This document shows positions 37,650-46,075 of a DNA stretch of 64,000 nt, one piece after another. The notes beneath the pieces were generated by a model. It saw only the letters and a program-made list of their open reading frames with translations. It did not search any database and was not told the origin of the DNA. Numbering within the stretch: position 1 is the stretch's first letter; each line of letters opens with the position of its first letter. This DNA comes from DASRDR01 sp963812945 [NCBI: uncultured Candidatus Rokubacteria bacterium] (GTDB lineage: Bacteria; Methylomirabilota; Methylomirabilia; Rokubacteriales). The translations under genes were made by a program, and so were the position numbers. Location of the stretch: contig CAWEXD010000008.1 in the NCBI GenBank assembly GCA_963812945.1, positions 3,990,984 through 4,054,983 of the forward strand. The letters run 5' to 3'.

Positions 37650-39070
37650 AGGGCCCGGAGCCACTCGGGAGCTCCTTCCGGGATCCGTCCGGCTTCGTCT
37701 TCCGCCACGACGGCGCGATCTACCGACAGGTCAACCAGCGCTACCGCCCGGCGTACGATCACCTCCTCGCCTCGGGACTCGCCGCCGGGCTCGAGGCTCG
37801 AGGGCAGCTCCTGCCCTTCGAGGAGGCCGGCCGGTCCCTCGCCCAGGGTGACGACGCCTACAAGATCCTCCGCCCCCAGCCGCTCGCCTTCGTCTCCCAT
37901 CCCTACGAGTGGTGTCCGAGCCAGCTCCGGGACGCCGCGCTGCTCACGCTCCGGGTCCAGCAGGCCGCGCTCGACCATGGCATGACGCTGAAGGACGCGT
38001 CGGCGTACAACGTCCAGTTCGTGGGGGCCCGGCCGGTCTTCATCGACCACCTCTCCTTCGACCTCTACGAGCCGGGCACGCCCTGGCAAGGCTACCGCCA
38101 GTTCTGCCAGCACTTCCTGGCCCCGCTCGCGCTGGCCTGCCTGGCGGACGTCCGGCTGACCCAGCTCCTGCGCGTCCACCTCGACGGGATCCCCCTCGAC
38201 CTCGCCGCCCGGCTCCTGCCGTGGCGGAGCCACCTCCGGCTCTCGCTCCTCGCCCACGTGCACCTCCACATGCGGACCCAGGCCCGCTACCGGGGCGCCG
38301 GGGCGGCGGCGACCCCGCGGCGCGCGATCAGCCCCGCCCAGCTCCGCGCCCTCGTCCGCCACCTGGAGACGGCCATCCAGGGCCTCCGGTGGCGCCCGCC
38401 GGAAACCGAGTGGGCGGACTACTACGCCGAGACCAACTACACGGCCGACGCGCTCCGCGACAAGGAGCGTCTCGTGGCGGCGTGTCTCGACCGCGTGGCG
38501 CCGCAGACCGTGTGGGACCTCGGCGGGAACGTCGGGCGCATGAGCCGCCTGGCCTCGGGTCGCGGCGTGCCGACCGTGTCCTTCGACGTCGATCCGGTCG
38601 CGGTGGAGCGGAACTACGTGCAGGCCCGCGCCGAGGGCGATCGCACGCTCCTGCCGCTCTGGCTCGACCTGACCAACCCGAGCCCGGCGCTGGGCTGGGC
38701 CAACCGGGAGCGGGACTCTCTGGCCGCGCGAGGCCCGGCGGACCTGGTGATGGCCCTCGCCCTGGTCCACCATCTCGCCATCTCGAACAACCTGCCGTTC
38801 GATCGCCTCGCCGAGGACCTGGCGAGCCTGGGCCGCTGGCTCCTCGTGGAGTTCGTGCCCAAGGAGGACTCGCAGGTGCAGCGGCTCCTCGCCACGCGGG
38901 CGGACATCTTCGATCGCTATGCCCCGGAGCCCTTCGAGGCCGAGTTCGCCCGCCACTTCGAGATCGTCGAGCGCGCCCCGATCGCGGGCTCGCGGCGCAC
39001 CCTCTACCTGATGCAGAGCCGCCGCCGCCCGGCCGGCGCGACAGGGCCGGCCGGGCGCGACCAGCCGTGA
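37646..39070 (+). CDS. Two-part class I SAM-dependent methyltransferase
   Basis: 474 residues. The N-terminal half (about 1-200) has a kinase-like appearance: GMTLKDASAYNVQFVGARPV followed by FIDHLSFD, recalling the catalytic loop and D-F-G segment of aminoglycoside/choline-type kinases. The C-terminal half (about 270-470) is a methyltransferase with VWDLGGNVGRMSRLAS as motif I and VMALALVHHLAISNN. A fusion of a lipid- or sugar-kinase-like fold with a methyltransferase would fit modification of a membrane glycan (inference). Coupled to both neighbours by 4-bp overlaps. Confidence 0.75.
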   Translation: MKGPEPLGSSFRDPSGFVFRHDGAIYRQVNQRYRPAYDHLLASGLAAGLEARGQLLPFEEAGRSLAQGDDAYKILRPQPLAFVSHPYEWCPSQLRDAALLTLRVQQAALDHGMTLKDASAYNVQFVGARPVFIDHLSFDLYEPGTPWQGYRQFCQHFLAPLALACLADVRLTQLLRVHLDGIPLDLAARLLPWRSHLRLSLLAHVHLHMRTQARYRGAGAAATPRRAISPAQLRALVRHLETAIQGLRWRPPETEWADYYAETNYTADALRDKERLVAACLDRVAPQTVWDLGGNVGRMSRLASGRGVPTVSFDVDPVAVERNYVQARAEGDRTLLPLWLDLTNPSPALGWANRERDSLAARGPADLVMALALVHHLAISNNLPFDRLAEDLASLGRWLLVEFVPKEDSQVQRLLATRADIFDRYAPEPFEAEFARHFEIVERAPIAGSRRTLYLMQSRRRPAGATGPAGRDQP

Positions 39071-41607
39071 CCTCGCAGGCCGCGGGCCGAAGGGCCGGAA
39101 CCGTCGCGTTCGCGGCCGCCGTCCTCTCGGGGCTCCTGGGCCTGCTCGTCCTCGCGGTCGGCAGCCCGGATGGACAGGCCCACCGGGACCTCGGGCTGCC
39201 CCCCACCGGGCTGACGCTCGAGCCCGGGGCCACCACCGAGCTTCCCCTCGACCTGCCGGGCGCCTCGGCCGAGTACCGGCTGATGGTCCGGTGCCAGAAG
39301 CGGGCGTCCTGCGTCGACCTGCGGGTGGCCGGCGGCGCGGCACCGGGCCGGCGGGCGCCGGAGGGCTTCGACGGCGGTCGGCCGTACTTCCGCCTCCACC
39401 GGTCCGAGGACGGCGCGGGGCTCCTGCGGCTCACGAATGCCGGCGCGGCGCCGCTCACCCTCGTCCGGGCCAGCGTCCGAAACTTCGCGGCCAACGGCGA
39501 CCACCCTCCGCGGTTCGTCGTCTTCCTGGACGGCACCGCGACGCGGCCGTACGGCTGGCTCGCGCGGCTCCTCCTGCTGGGGGCGGGTCTGGGGCTCCAG
39601 GCGATGGGACTCCGGGCGTGGGGCGTCGGGCGGCAGGTCGGGCTCCTGAGCCCGCGCGCTTTCGCGATCGCGGCCCCGCCCGTGCTGGGTCTCGCGGCCG
39701 CGCTCGCCGTCCAGCGCGCGGGCCGCGTGCTCGCCCTGCCCTGGGACAGCTTCCTCATCCTGGCGGGACTCGGGCTGGGCGTCCGCCTGGCCCTCGACTA
39801 CCTGCCGCGGCTCGGACGCTGGACGGTCCGGGCGTGGCAGGTCGGGATGCTCTCTCGCGCCGGGCGCGGGCTCCTCGGTCTGCTCCCCGCCCTCTTCCCG
39901 GCCCTCGTGATCTTCGTGTACCTCCCGCTGGGCATCTACCTCCCCAACCAGGCCGATCTCAACTATCACGCCTGGGTCCTCGTGCCGTTCCTGGCCGCCA
40001 CCGCAGCCTGGGCAGTGCTGGCCGCTGGCCTCCTGGCCTGGCGGCCCGCGCACCGAGACCGGTGGGAGAAGGGGTGCTTCTTCCTGGGCCTCCTGGTGCT
40101 GCTCCTGGACCTCGTCACGCCCGTGGACATCGGCCTCCTCGACGGCCGCGCGATGGTGGAGGTCCTCCACATCCCGGCCGCAGCGGTCTGGATTCAGGCC
40201 GCCGTGACGGCGGCCGTCGTGCTCTTCGCGCTCACCGTGAGCTGGGCCCAGGTTCGACGGCTGGCCCAGCTCGTCAGCCTCGGGCTCCTGGTGGCCCAGG
40301 TGGTCACGCTGACAGTCCGCCTCGCCCCCGAGACCCGCTGGGCCATGGGGATGCGCAGCCAGGCCGGCCTGACCGCCCCCCCGCTCGTCGCCTCCCGGAG
40401 CGGCAACATCTACCAGATCATCCTGGACGGCTTCAGCGGCCAGGTGCTCCCGGAGGTCCTCGAGACCGAGCCCGCCCTCCGGCCGGTCCTCAGCGGGTTC
40501 ACCCACTACGCGAACGCGCGCGCGAACATGCTCGACACGACGGAATCCTTCCCGAGCTTCATGACGGGCACCTTCTTCCCCCCGAAGCCGGCCGGGATGA
40601 GCGACATCGACTGGTGGCACGAGATCGTGCCGGCGTGGCGCACCCTCTGCTCGACCGAGGGGATCCTCAAGCACGCGTGGGAGCAGGGGTACGCCGTCAC
40701 GCAGTACGTGCCGCGCCTGGAGTGGTGTCCCCACCACAAGACCAGCCACTTCCGGCTCGGCGCCGATCTCCAGAACTCCACCAAGCCGCTGGCGGGGCTG
40801 GGCGACTTCTGGCTTCTCAAGCTCGCGCCCGCGCCCTGGAAGGGCTCCGTCTTCGACCATCGCGACCGGGGTCCCTTCGAGCGCTTCCTCCGGGAGCCCA
40901 GCGAGATCGAGTGGGGCTACTGGTCCATCGCCCACATGAATCAGCTCATCGAGGAGGAGGCGGGACGGCCCGCCCACGGGCAGTACGTCTGGGCCCACTT
41001 CGGGACGCCACACCCCCCGAGCGTCGTGGACGAGCACTGCGCCTACCGCGGGCGAGGGTGGCGAGGGGGGAAGGACGAGGGAGGCTATCGGGCCCAGGCC
41101 GTGTGCGCCCTCCGGCTGGCGGGGCGTCTGATCGAGACACTCCAGCGCCTCCATCGCTTCGAGGCCGCCACGATCATCATCCAGTCCGACCACGGGGTCG
41201 GCTGGGTCGAGGCCCGGAGCGCGGCCAATCGCATGCCCGACTGGCTCGACGCGCGCCTCGCCGAGGAATCCAACCAGCCCGGCCGCGGCCACGAGGTCAA
41301 CAGCCGATCGCTGGCGCTCCTCCTGGTCAAGCGGCCGGGAGCCGCCCGCGAGCCGCTCCGCATCGACGAGCGGCCCGTGAGCCTCATCGACCTCCCTCAG
41401 AGCCTCTACGAGCTCCACGCCTGGCCGGTCCGGAGCCCGGAGGGGCGCTCCATCTTCGCGGCCGATTTCCCGGCGACGCGCGACCGGGATCTCTTCATCC
41501 GCTTGCCGGGCCGGAAGCTGCGCCCCGGGGGCAAGCAAGACTGGCATCTGGTGATCAACGGGGCGCAGTGGCGCATCGCCCCCGACTACCCGGCGCGCAT
41601 TCGCTGA
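39067..41607 (+). CDS. Membrane-bound sulfatase-like (alkaline phosphatase superfamily) protein
   Basis: 846 residues. One N-terminal helix, a small beta domain (about 45-160), then about six to eight membrane helices (about 165-430), and an exposed sulfatase-like domain (about 440-800). The latter has NIYQIILDGFSGQ, ANMLDTTESFPSFMTG (catalytic Thr candidate) and ATIIIQSDHGVGW metal ligands. The layout resembles LTA-synthase/phosphoethanolamine transferase type enzymes that move phosphate-linked head groups onto envelope glycans. The GTG start overlaps the methyltransferase stop. Confidence 0.78.
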   Translation: MTSQAAGRRAGTVAFAAAVLSGLLGLLVLAVGSPDGQAHRDLGLPPTGLTLEPGATTELPLDLPGASAEYRLMVRCQKRASCVDLRVAGGAAPGRRAPEGFDGGRPYFRLHRSEDGAGLLRLTNAGAAPLTLVRASVRNFAANGDHPPRFVVFLDGTATRPYGWLARLLLLGAGLGLQAMGLRAWGVGRQVGLLSPRAFAIAAPPVLGLAAALAVQRAGRVLALPWDSFLILAGLGLGVRLALDYLPRLGRWTVRAWQVGMLSRAGRGLLGLLPALFPALVIFVYLPLGIYLPNQADLNYHAWVLVPFLAATAAWAVLAAGLLAWRPAHRDRWEKGCFFLGLLVLLLDLVTPVDIGLLDGRAMVEVLHIPAAAVWIQAAVTAAVVLFALTVSWAQVRRLAQLVSLGLLVAQVVTLTVRLAPETRWAMGMRSQAGLTAPPLVASRSGNIYQIILDGFSGQVLPEVLETEPALRPVLSGFTHYANARANMLDTTESFPSFMTGTFFPPKPAGMSDIDWWHEIVPAWRTLCSTEGILKHAWEQGYAVTQYVPRLEWCPHHKTSHFRLGADLQNSTKPLAGLGDFWLLKLAPAPWKGSVFDHRDRGPFERFLREPSEIEWGYWSIAHMNQLIEEEAGRPAHGQYVWAHFGTPHPPSVVDEHCAYRGRGWRGGKDEGGYRAQAVCALRLAGRLIETLQRLHRFEAATIIIQSDHGVGWVEARSAANRMPDWLDARLAEESNQPGRGHEVNSRSLALLLVKRPGAAREPLRIDERPVSLIDLPQSLYELHAWPVRSPEGRSIFAADFPATRDRDLFIRLPGRKLRPGGKQDWHLVINGAQWRIAPDYPARIR

Positions 41608-41610
41608 GCG

Positions 41611-42597
41611 CTATCCTCCGAGGGGGCGCGACGGGGTCGGGCTCTCGGCGGAGGCGAGGGCGGGGCTGGGCGGGGGCTCGCTCAGGAGCTCGGGGCGGCA
41701 CACCGCCTTGAAGTTGCACCACCGGCAGAGCCGGAGATCCTCCGTCCGCTCGAAGTCCTCGAGCGCCGCCACGTTCTGATCGGCGTCCCGCAGCCAGGCC
41801 TTCATGCCGCGGATGGAGAGGCGGAAGCGCTCGCGGATCTCGTCGAGCCGCGCGGCGTCCCAGGGGTGCGTCGTGACCTCGCCCGCGCGGAGGTTCACCT
41901 CCAGGAGATCCACGCGATCCGGCTCCACGTCCAGGATGTCGCGCGCGTAGAGGGCATAGCCGCCCAGCTGGATCGCGGTCTCGCCGGGATCGGGGCTCCC
42001 CGTTTTCCAGTCGACCAGGGCCAGGCGGTCATCCCGCGTCCAGTACCCGAAGTCGGGCGCCGCGTAGATCGGCGTGCCCTCGAACTCGAACGCGCGGACG
42101 TCCTCGATCAGGATCCAGCGCTCGGGCGGCGTCCGCCGGATCTCCGCCAGGAGCGGCAGCCGGTAGAAGGTACGGAGACACCGGCACACGTGATCCCGGA
42201 GGACCTGCCACGCCTGGTCGGTCACCCCGACGCCGTACTCGTGCTCGAAGAGGGCCACGGCCTCTTTCGGGCGCTCGCGATACCCGGCGCGCCGGGAGAA
42301 CCGCCACTCCTCCCGCATCCGGCGGACGGTCTCGTCGATGAGCCGCTCCTCCGCCAGCTCCTCACCGGCGTGGAGCGCGCGGAGCACGAGCTCCGCGGCG
42401 GCATGAACCGTCCGCCCGGCCCAGCCTTGCCGGCCCGTGAGCTGCTTCAGGACGTAGAGACGCCGGATGTCCGGCGGGGCGTTCGGCTCCCAGCCGCCCC
42501 AGGCCCCGTAGTAGTGGTAGTAGTAGCGGCGGCGGCAGTCCTCGAACATGTTGGCCCGTGAACGCGACCAGGAAAAGAGGTTGGCCAGCTCCGCCAT
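41611..42597 (-). CDS. PD-(D/E)XK nuclease-family protein (Cas4/AddB-like)
   Basis: 328 residues. The N-terminus LANLFSWSRSRANMFEDCRR holds the first Cys of an iron-sulfur-type cluster. The nuclease core has APDFGYWTRDDRLALVDWKTG (D...D-W-K, i.e. PD-x-DxK), followed by QLGGYALYARD (Q-x3-Y motif). The C-terminal cysteines are in LRLCRWCNFKAVCRPE. Together this is the RecB/Cas4/AddB-like exonuclease with a 4-Cys cluster. No Cas genes or AddA are near. ATG 42597 is taken; ATG 42609 is also possible. Confidence 0.85.
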   Translation of the reverse strand: MAELANLFSWSRSRANMFEDCRRRYYYHYYGAWGGWEPNAPPDIRRLYVLKQLTGRQGWAGRTVHAAAELVLRALHAGEELAEERLIDETVRRMREEWRFSRRAGYRERPKEAVALFEHEYGVGVTDQAWQVLRDHVCRCLRTFYRLPLLAEIRRTPPERWILIEDVRAFEFEGTPIYAAPDFGYWTRDDRLALVDWKTGSPDPGETAIQLGGYALYARDILDVEPDRVDLLEVNLRAGEVTTHPWDAARLDEIRERFRLSIRGMKAWLRDADQNVAALEDFERTEDLRLCRWCNFKAVCRPELLSEPPPSPALASAESPTPSRPLGG

Positions 42598-42701
42598 CGG
42601 GCAGAGCATAGCATCGGCTCGAGGCCGGCGCGGGCGATGGGCGCCGCTCCCGCCGCGCGCGGGCGCTTGACCCCTCGCGGGCGCCTCTGGTACCAAGAGC
42701 C

Positions 42702-43883
42702 GTGTCCGGTCCGCTCACGGGCCTGCGCGTCGTCGACTGCTCGGCCATCATCGCGGGCCCCATCGCGACGGCGTTCCTGGCGACCTACGGCGCCGACGTC
42801 GTCAAGCTGGAGCCCCTCGACGGGGACGCGCTCCGCGGCTACCCGTCGACCTTGCCCGGCCTCTCCCGCTATTTTCTCGGGATCAACCGCGGCAAGCGCA
42901 GCCTGGCCATCGACCTGAAGCACCCCGACGGCCTCGCCGTCGCCCGGCGACTGGCGCGCGGCGCCGATGTGTTCGTCGAGAGCTTCCGTCCGGGCGTCGC
43001 GGCGCGCCTCGGGCTGGACGACGCCACGCTCAGGGCCGACAACGCCCGGCTCGTCTATTGCTCCATCTCCGCCTTCGGCCAGACCGGGCCCCTGGCGGAG
43101 CGGCCCGGCGTCGATCCGGTCGTGCAGAGCTACGGCGGCCTCGCCTGGGAGCAGGGCGCCGCCGACGAGGACGCGCCGGCCCTCGTGCGCGGAAGCCTCG
43201 TCGACTACTACACCGGCAGCCTGGCCGTGTCCGGCATCCTGCTGGCCCTGATCGCCCGCGGCCAGACCGGGATGGGCCAGCGGCTCGAGACCTCGCTCCT
43301 CGACGGCGTCCTGGCGATGCAGGCCGGGCGGGCCTTCTGGGCGGAGGCCGCCGAGCCGCCGGAGGCCGTCCGCGACCTCCTGGGGGACCGCGTGTCGCGC
43401 ATCTATCCGACGCGGGACGGCCACCTGTACCTCTACGTGGAGCTGCCGAAGTTCTGGACGGGGCTCTGCCGGACGCTCGGCCTCGACGCGTGGCTCGAGG
43501 ATCCCCGGCTCCGGACCATGGTCGGGCGCCACACGCACAAGGCCGAGCTGATCGGCGCCATCACCGAGCGCCTCCGGGCCCGGACGGCGGCCGAGTGGGA
43601 GACGCGCTTCGCCGAGGCCGACGTGCCGTCGACGCGCGTCCGCTCCGTGCCCGACATGCTGGTGGATCCCCAGGCCCTCCTGAACGGCACGCTGGCGACC
43701 GTCGAGCACCCCCGGCTGGGGCCGGTGCGCCTGCTGGGAGTCCCGGTGCGCCTCACCGGCACCCCGGGCGCGCCCGCCGGGCCGCCGCCGGCGCTCGGCG
43801 AGCACACGGACGCGATCCTGGCGGAGGCCGGCCTCTCGGCGCCGGAGATCGCGCGCCTGCGCCAGGCGGGCGTCGTACGATGA
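42702..43883 (+). CDS. CaiB/BaiF-family CoA-transferase
   Basis: 393-residue class III CoA-transferase. It begins GPLTGLRVVDCSAIIAGP, with YGADVVKLEPLDGD as the usual first Rossmann region. The catalytic aspartate is D168 in GSLVDYYTGSLAV, and the family blocks NRGKRSLAIDLK and FVESFRPG are present. It transfers CoA between carboxylic acids; the specific acids are not evident. GTG start; TTGACC about 35 bp upstream with TACCAA 17 bp later may be a weak promoter. Confidence 0.92.
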   Translation: MSGPLTGLRVVDCSAIIAGPIATAFLATYGADVVKLEPLDGDALRGYPSTLPGLSRYFLGINRGKRSLAIDLKHPDGLAVARRLARGADVFVESFRPGVAARLGLDDATLRADNARLVYCSISAFGQTGPLAERPGVDPVVQSYGGLAWEQGAADEDAPALVRGSLVDYYTGSLAVSGILLALIARGQTGMGQRLETSLLDGVLAMQAGRAFWAEAAEPPEAVRDLLGDRVSRIYPTRDGHLYLYVELPKFWTGLCRTLGLDAWLEDPRLRTMVGRHTHKAELIGAITERLRARTAAEWETRFAEADVPSTRVRSVPDMLVDPQALLNGTLATVEHPRLGPVRLLGVPVRLTGTPGAPAGPPPALGEHTDAILAEAGLSAPEIARLRQAGVVR

Positions 43884-43938
43884 AGCCGCGGCGCCGCGTG
43901 GCGCCGCGGCCGAACCGTGCGTGCCAGAAGGAGGCCGG

Positions 43939-44334
43939 ATGCGCCAGATGCGGTCGTGGAGGGGTGCCGGATTCGTGCTCGTCGCGTTCGTCGCCGGCGC
44001 CCTCGTGGGCCAGGCCGGGGGCCAGGCGAAGCCGCGCATGTGGGCCGATCGCATGCTCGACGTCGTGACCGACGAGCTGCCACGCAAGGCGCGCGTCGTG
44101 GCCAACCTCAACCACTGGGAGCCGGGCGCCGACACCGGGCGCCACTCGCATCCCGGTCCCACGGTCTTCGTCCTGCTGGAAGGCGAGCTCGAAGAAACCC
44201 TGGGCGACGGCCGCACGCGAACCCTCCGGGCCGGCCAGGGGTTCTGGAACCCGCCCCGCACGACGCACAGCGTCCGCAGCGTCGGCGGCCGGCCGGCGCG
44301 CGCGCTGGCCATCCACATCGACCCGGCCGGCTGA
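43939..44334 (+). CDS. Exported cupin protein
   Basis: 131 residues. An N-terminal signal or membrane segment (about 6-26) is followed by a single cupin barrel. Cupin motif 1 is seen as HWEPGADTGRHSHPGPTVFV with metal-binding His residues and a late Glu (EGELEE), and motif 2 as GQGFWNPPRTTHSV. Metal-dependent small-molecule binding or oxygenase activity is possible. AAGGAGG lies 4 nt before ATG 43939; a second ATG at 43948 is in frame. Function unknown. Confidence 0.85.
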   Translation: MRQMRSWRGAGFVLVAFVAGALVGQAGGQAKPRMWADRMLDVVTDELPRKARVVANLNHWEPGADTGRHSHPGPTVFVLLEGELEETLGDGRTRTLRAGQGFWNPPRTTHSVRSVGGRPARALAIHIDPAG

Positions 44335-44439
44335 GCCACGGGCCCGCGGCCGGGCCGCGCTGATAGCTTGCCTGGCCGGCCCGAACGGGCCATCCTGGAG
44401 AGGCTCGAGCTCGATCCTCACCCCCGATCGGAGGGCCCC

Positions 44440-44973
44440 ATGGGGACGATCCGCGTGCTCTCGCCCGTGGTCGACAGCAAGGTCAGCCAGACCGCGCCTT
44501 TGCCCTTGCCGGGCACGCTCCTGGGCAAGCGCCTGGGCTTCCTCGACAACACCAAGGCCAACTTCGAGCTCCTCCTCCGCGGCCTGGAAGGCCACCTCCG
44601 GGAGCGCTGGGCGGTCGCCGACGTCCGCTACGAACGGAAGGCGAACTCCTCGACCCCGGCCCCGCCCGAGGTCCTCGCCCGCCTCCTGGACGTCGATCTG
44701 GTCGTCACCGGCTCCGCCGACTGAGGGTCCTGCACGTCGTGGAGTCTCCACGACGCAGTGTCGCTCCAGCGGGCCGGCACGCCCGCGGTGGTCGTCACGA
44801 CGACGGCCTTCGAGACGCTCGCCCACCACGAGGCCCACACGCTCGGGATGGAAGACCTCCCGCTCCTGGTGGTGGACCATCCGCTCGGCGGCGAGCCGCC
44901 GGCGCGGATCGCGGAGCGGGCGGCCCGCGCCGCGACCCAGCTCCTCGCGCGCCTGGAGGGCCTGGCCCGGTGA
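44440..44973 (+). CDS. UGSC-family selenoprotein (in-frame TGA = Sec95)
   Basis: 177 residues when the TGA at 44722-44724 is decoded as selenocysteine. The frame runs through VDLVVTGSAD-U-GSCTSWSLHDAVS and on to a TGA at 44971, giving one continuous protein. The motif U-G-S-C is the name-giving signature of the UGSC (seleno)protein family. The downstream half (AGTPAVVVTTTAFETLA, then LPLLVVDHPLGG) is the expected rest of the domain. A perfect SECIS-type hairpin follows the TGA (44735-44755). ATG 44440 is chosen as start. Conventional calling would give a 94-residue stub plus a separate short ORF. Redox function is inferred from the U-x-x-C motif. Confidence 0.88.
44735..44755 (+). promoter_or_regulatory. 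Bacterial SECIS hairpin in the UGSC gene
   Basis: Perfect 9-bp stem CGTCGTGGA / TCCACGACG with loop GTC (or an 8-bp stem with loop AGTCT, close to the AGGTCT loop of E. coli fdhF). The loop starts 20 nt after the TGA at 44722-44724, the position expected for SelB-dependent Sec insertion. Confidence 0.82.
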
Positions 44974-45001
44974 GGGGACCGGTGAGGCGCGGAGGCTGAT
45001 C

Positions 45002-46075
45002 GTGGGCCGGCGGGCGGCCATCCTCGCGTCGGAGGTGCTCGAGCTGCCCGACACGCTCGAGGCCGTCGAGGCGCACTTCCACGCCCAGGGCTGGACGGAC
45101 GGCCTCCCGATCGTCCCGCCCACCCCGGCGCGCGTCGAGGACATGCTGGGCGGGATCGACGCCGAGCCCGACCACGTCGTCGGGAAGCTCCCGCCGCTCT
45201 GGGGCGAGGCGACGGTCGAGAAGGTCGCGATCAATGCCGTCATGGCCGGCTGCGCGCCGGCGGCGATGCCGGTCCTGGTGACGGCGCTCGAGGCGATGCT
45301 CGATCCCGCCTTCAACCTCTACGGCGTGCAGGCGACGACCCACCCCGTCGCGCCGCTCGCGATCGTGCACGGGCCGGCGGCCGCCCGGCTCGGGATGCAC
45401 GCCGGGCCGGGCGTCTTCGGGCCGGGGAACCGCGCCAACGCGACGCTCGGGCGCGCCATCCGCCTGTGTCTCTGGAACCTGGGCGGGGCCCGCCCGGGGC
45501 AGGGCGACATGGCGACGCAGGGGAGCCCCGCCAAGTACACCTACGCGATCGCGGAGCGCGTGGAGGCGAGCCCCTGGGGGCCGCTCCACGCGAGCCTCGG
45601 CGTCGACGCCGAGGAGAGCGCCGTCACGGTCTTCGGCGGGGAGGCCCCGCACAACGTCAACGACCACGTCAGCCAGCGGGCGCCGAACCTCCTGACCGTC
45701 ATCGCCGACACCGCGGCGACGCTCGGCTCGAACGTGGGCTGGTACTTCTCCCAGAGCCAGCTCCTGCTCGTGCTCGGCCCCGAGCACGCCCACACGATCG
45801 CGGCCGACGGCTTCACGCGGGCCGACGTCCAGCGCTACGTGTACGAGCACGCGCGGCTCCCCCTGCATCGGCTGAAGCAGGGCGGGATGTGGGGGATCCA
45901 CGACTGGCCCCGCTGGATGGAGACCGCCGACGACCACGCGCTCCTGCCCGTCATCCCCGGACCGGACGACGTCTACGTGATGGTGGCCGGCGGGGCCGGC
46001 AAGCACTCGGCCGTCGTCCCGAATTGCTGCTTCTCCCGCGCCGTGACCCGGAGGGTCGCGCGCTGGCCGCGGTAG
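45002..46075 (+). CDS. Unrecognised protein next to the UGSC gene
   Basis: 357 residues, not recognised. It has the distinctive stretch WTDGLPIVPPTPARVEDML (about 36-54), Gly/Ala-rich segments, HAGPGVFGPGNRANATLGRA (about 132-151), and a C-terminal double cysteine in VVPNCCFSRAV. No signal peptide or clear membrane helix is seen. GGAGG lies 6 nt before the GTG start. It follows the UGSC selenoprotein gene by 28 bp in the same direction and is probably its functional partner. The paired cysteines could exchange electrons with the U-x-x-C site (inference). Confidence 0.7.
   Translation: MGRRAAILASEVLELPDTLEAVEAHFHAQGWTDGLPIVPPTPARVEDMLGGIDAEPDHVVGKLPPLWGEATVEKVAINAVMAGCAPAAMPVLVTALEAMLDPAFNLYGVQATTHPVAPLAIVHGPAAARLGMHAGPGVFGPGNRANATLGRAIRLCLWNLGGARPGQGDMATQGSPAKYTYAIAERVEASPWGPLHASLGVDAEESAVTVFGGEAPHNVNDHVSQRAPNLLTVIADTAATLGSNVGWYFSQSQLLLVLGPEHAHTIAADGFTRADVQRYVYEHARLPLHRLKQGGMWGIHDWPRWMETADDHALLPVIPGPDDVYVMVAGGAGKHSAVVPNCCFSRAVTRRVARWPR

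Noticed and set aside
41611-42597. PD-(D/E)XK protein as CRISPR Cas4.
   Set aside because: No repeats or cas genes in the window, and the length and gene context fit a generic RecB-like nuclease.
45466-46023. Extension of the SLT protein upstream to an ATG at 45466.
   Set aside because: That part is an Arg/Pro/Gly-rich shadow of the gene at 45002-46075; the protein-like sequence begins only near the basic anchor after 46060.
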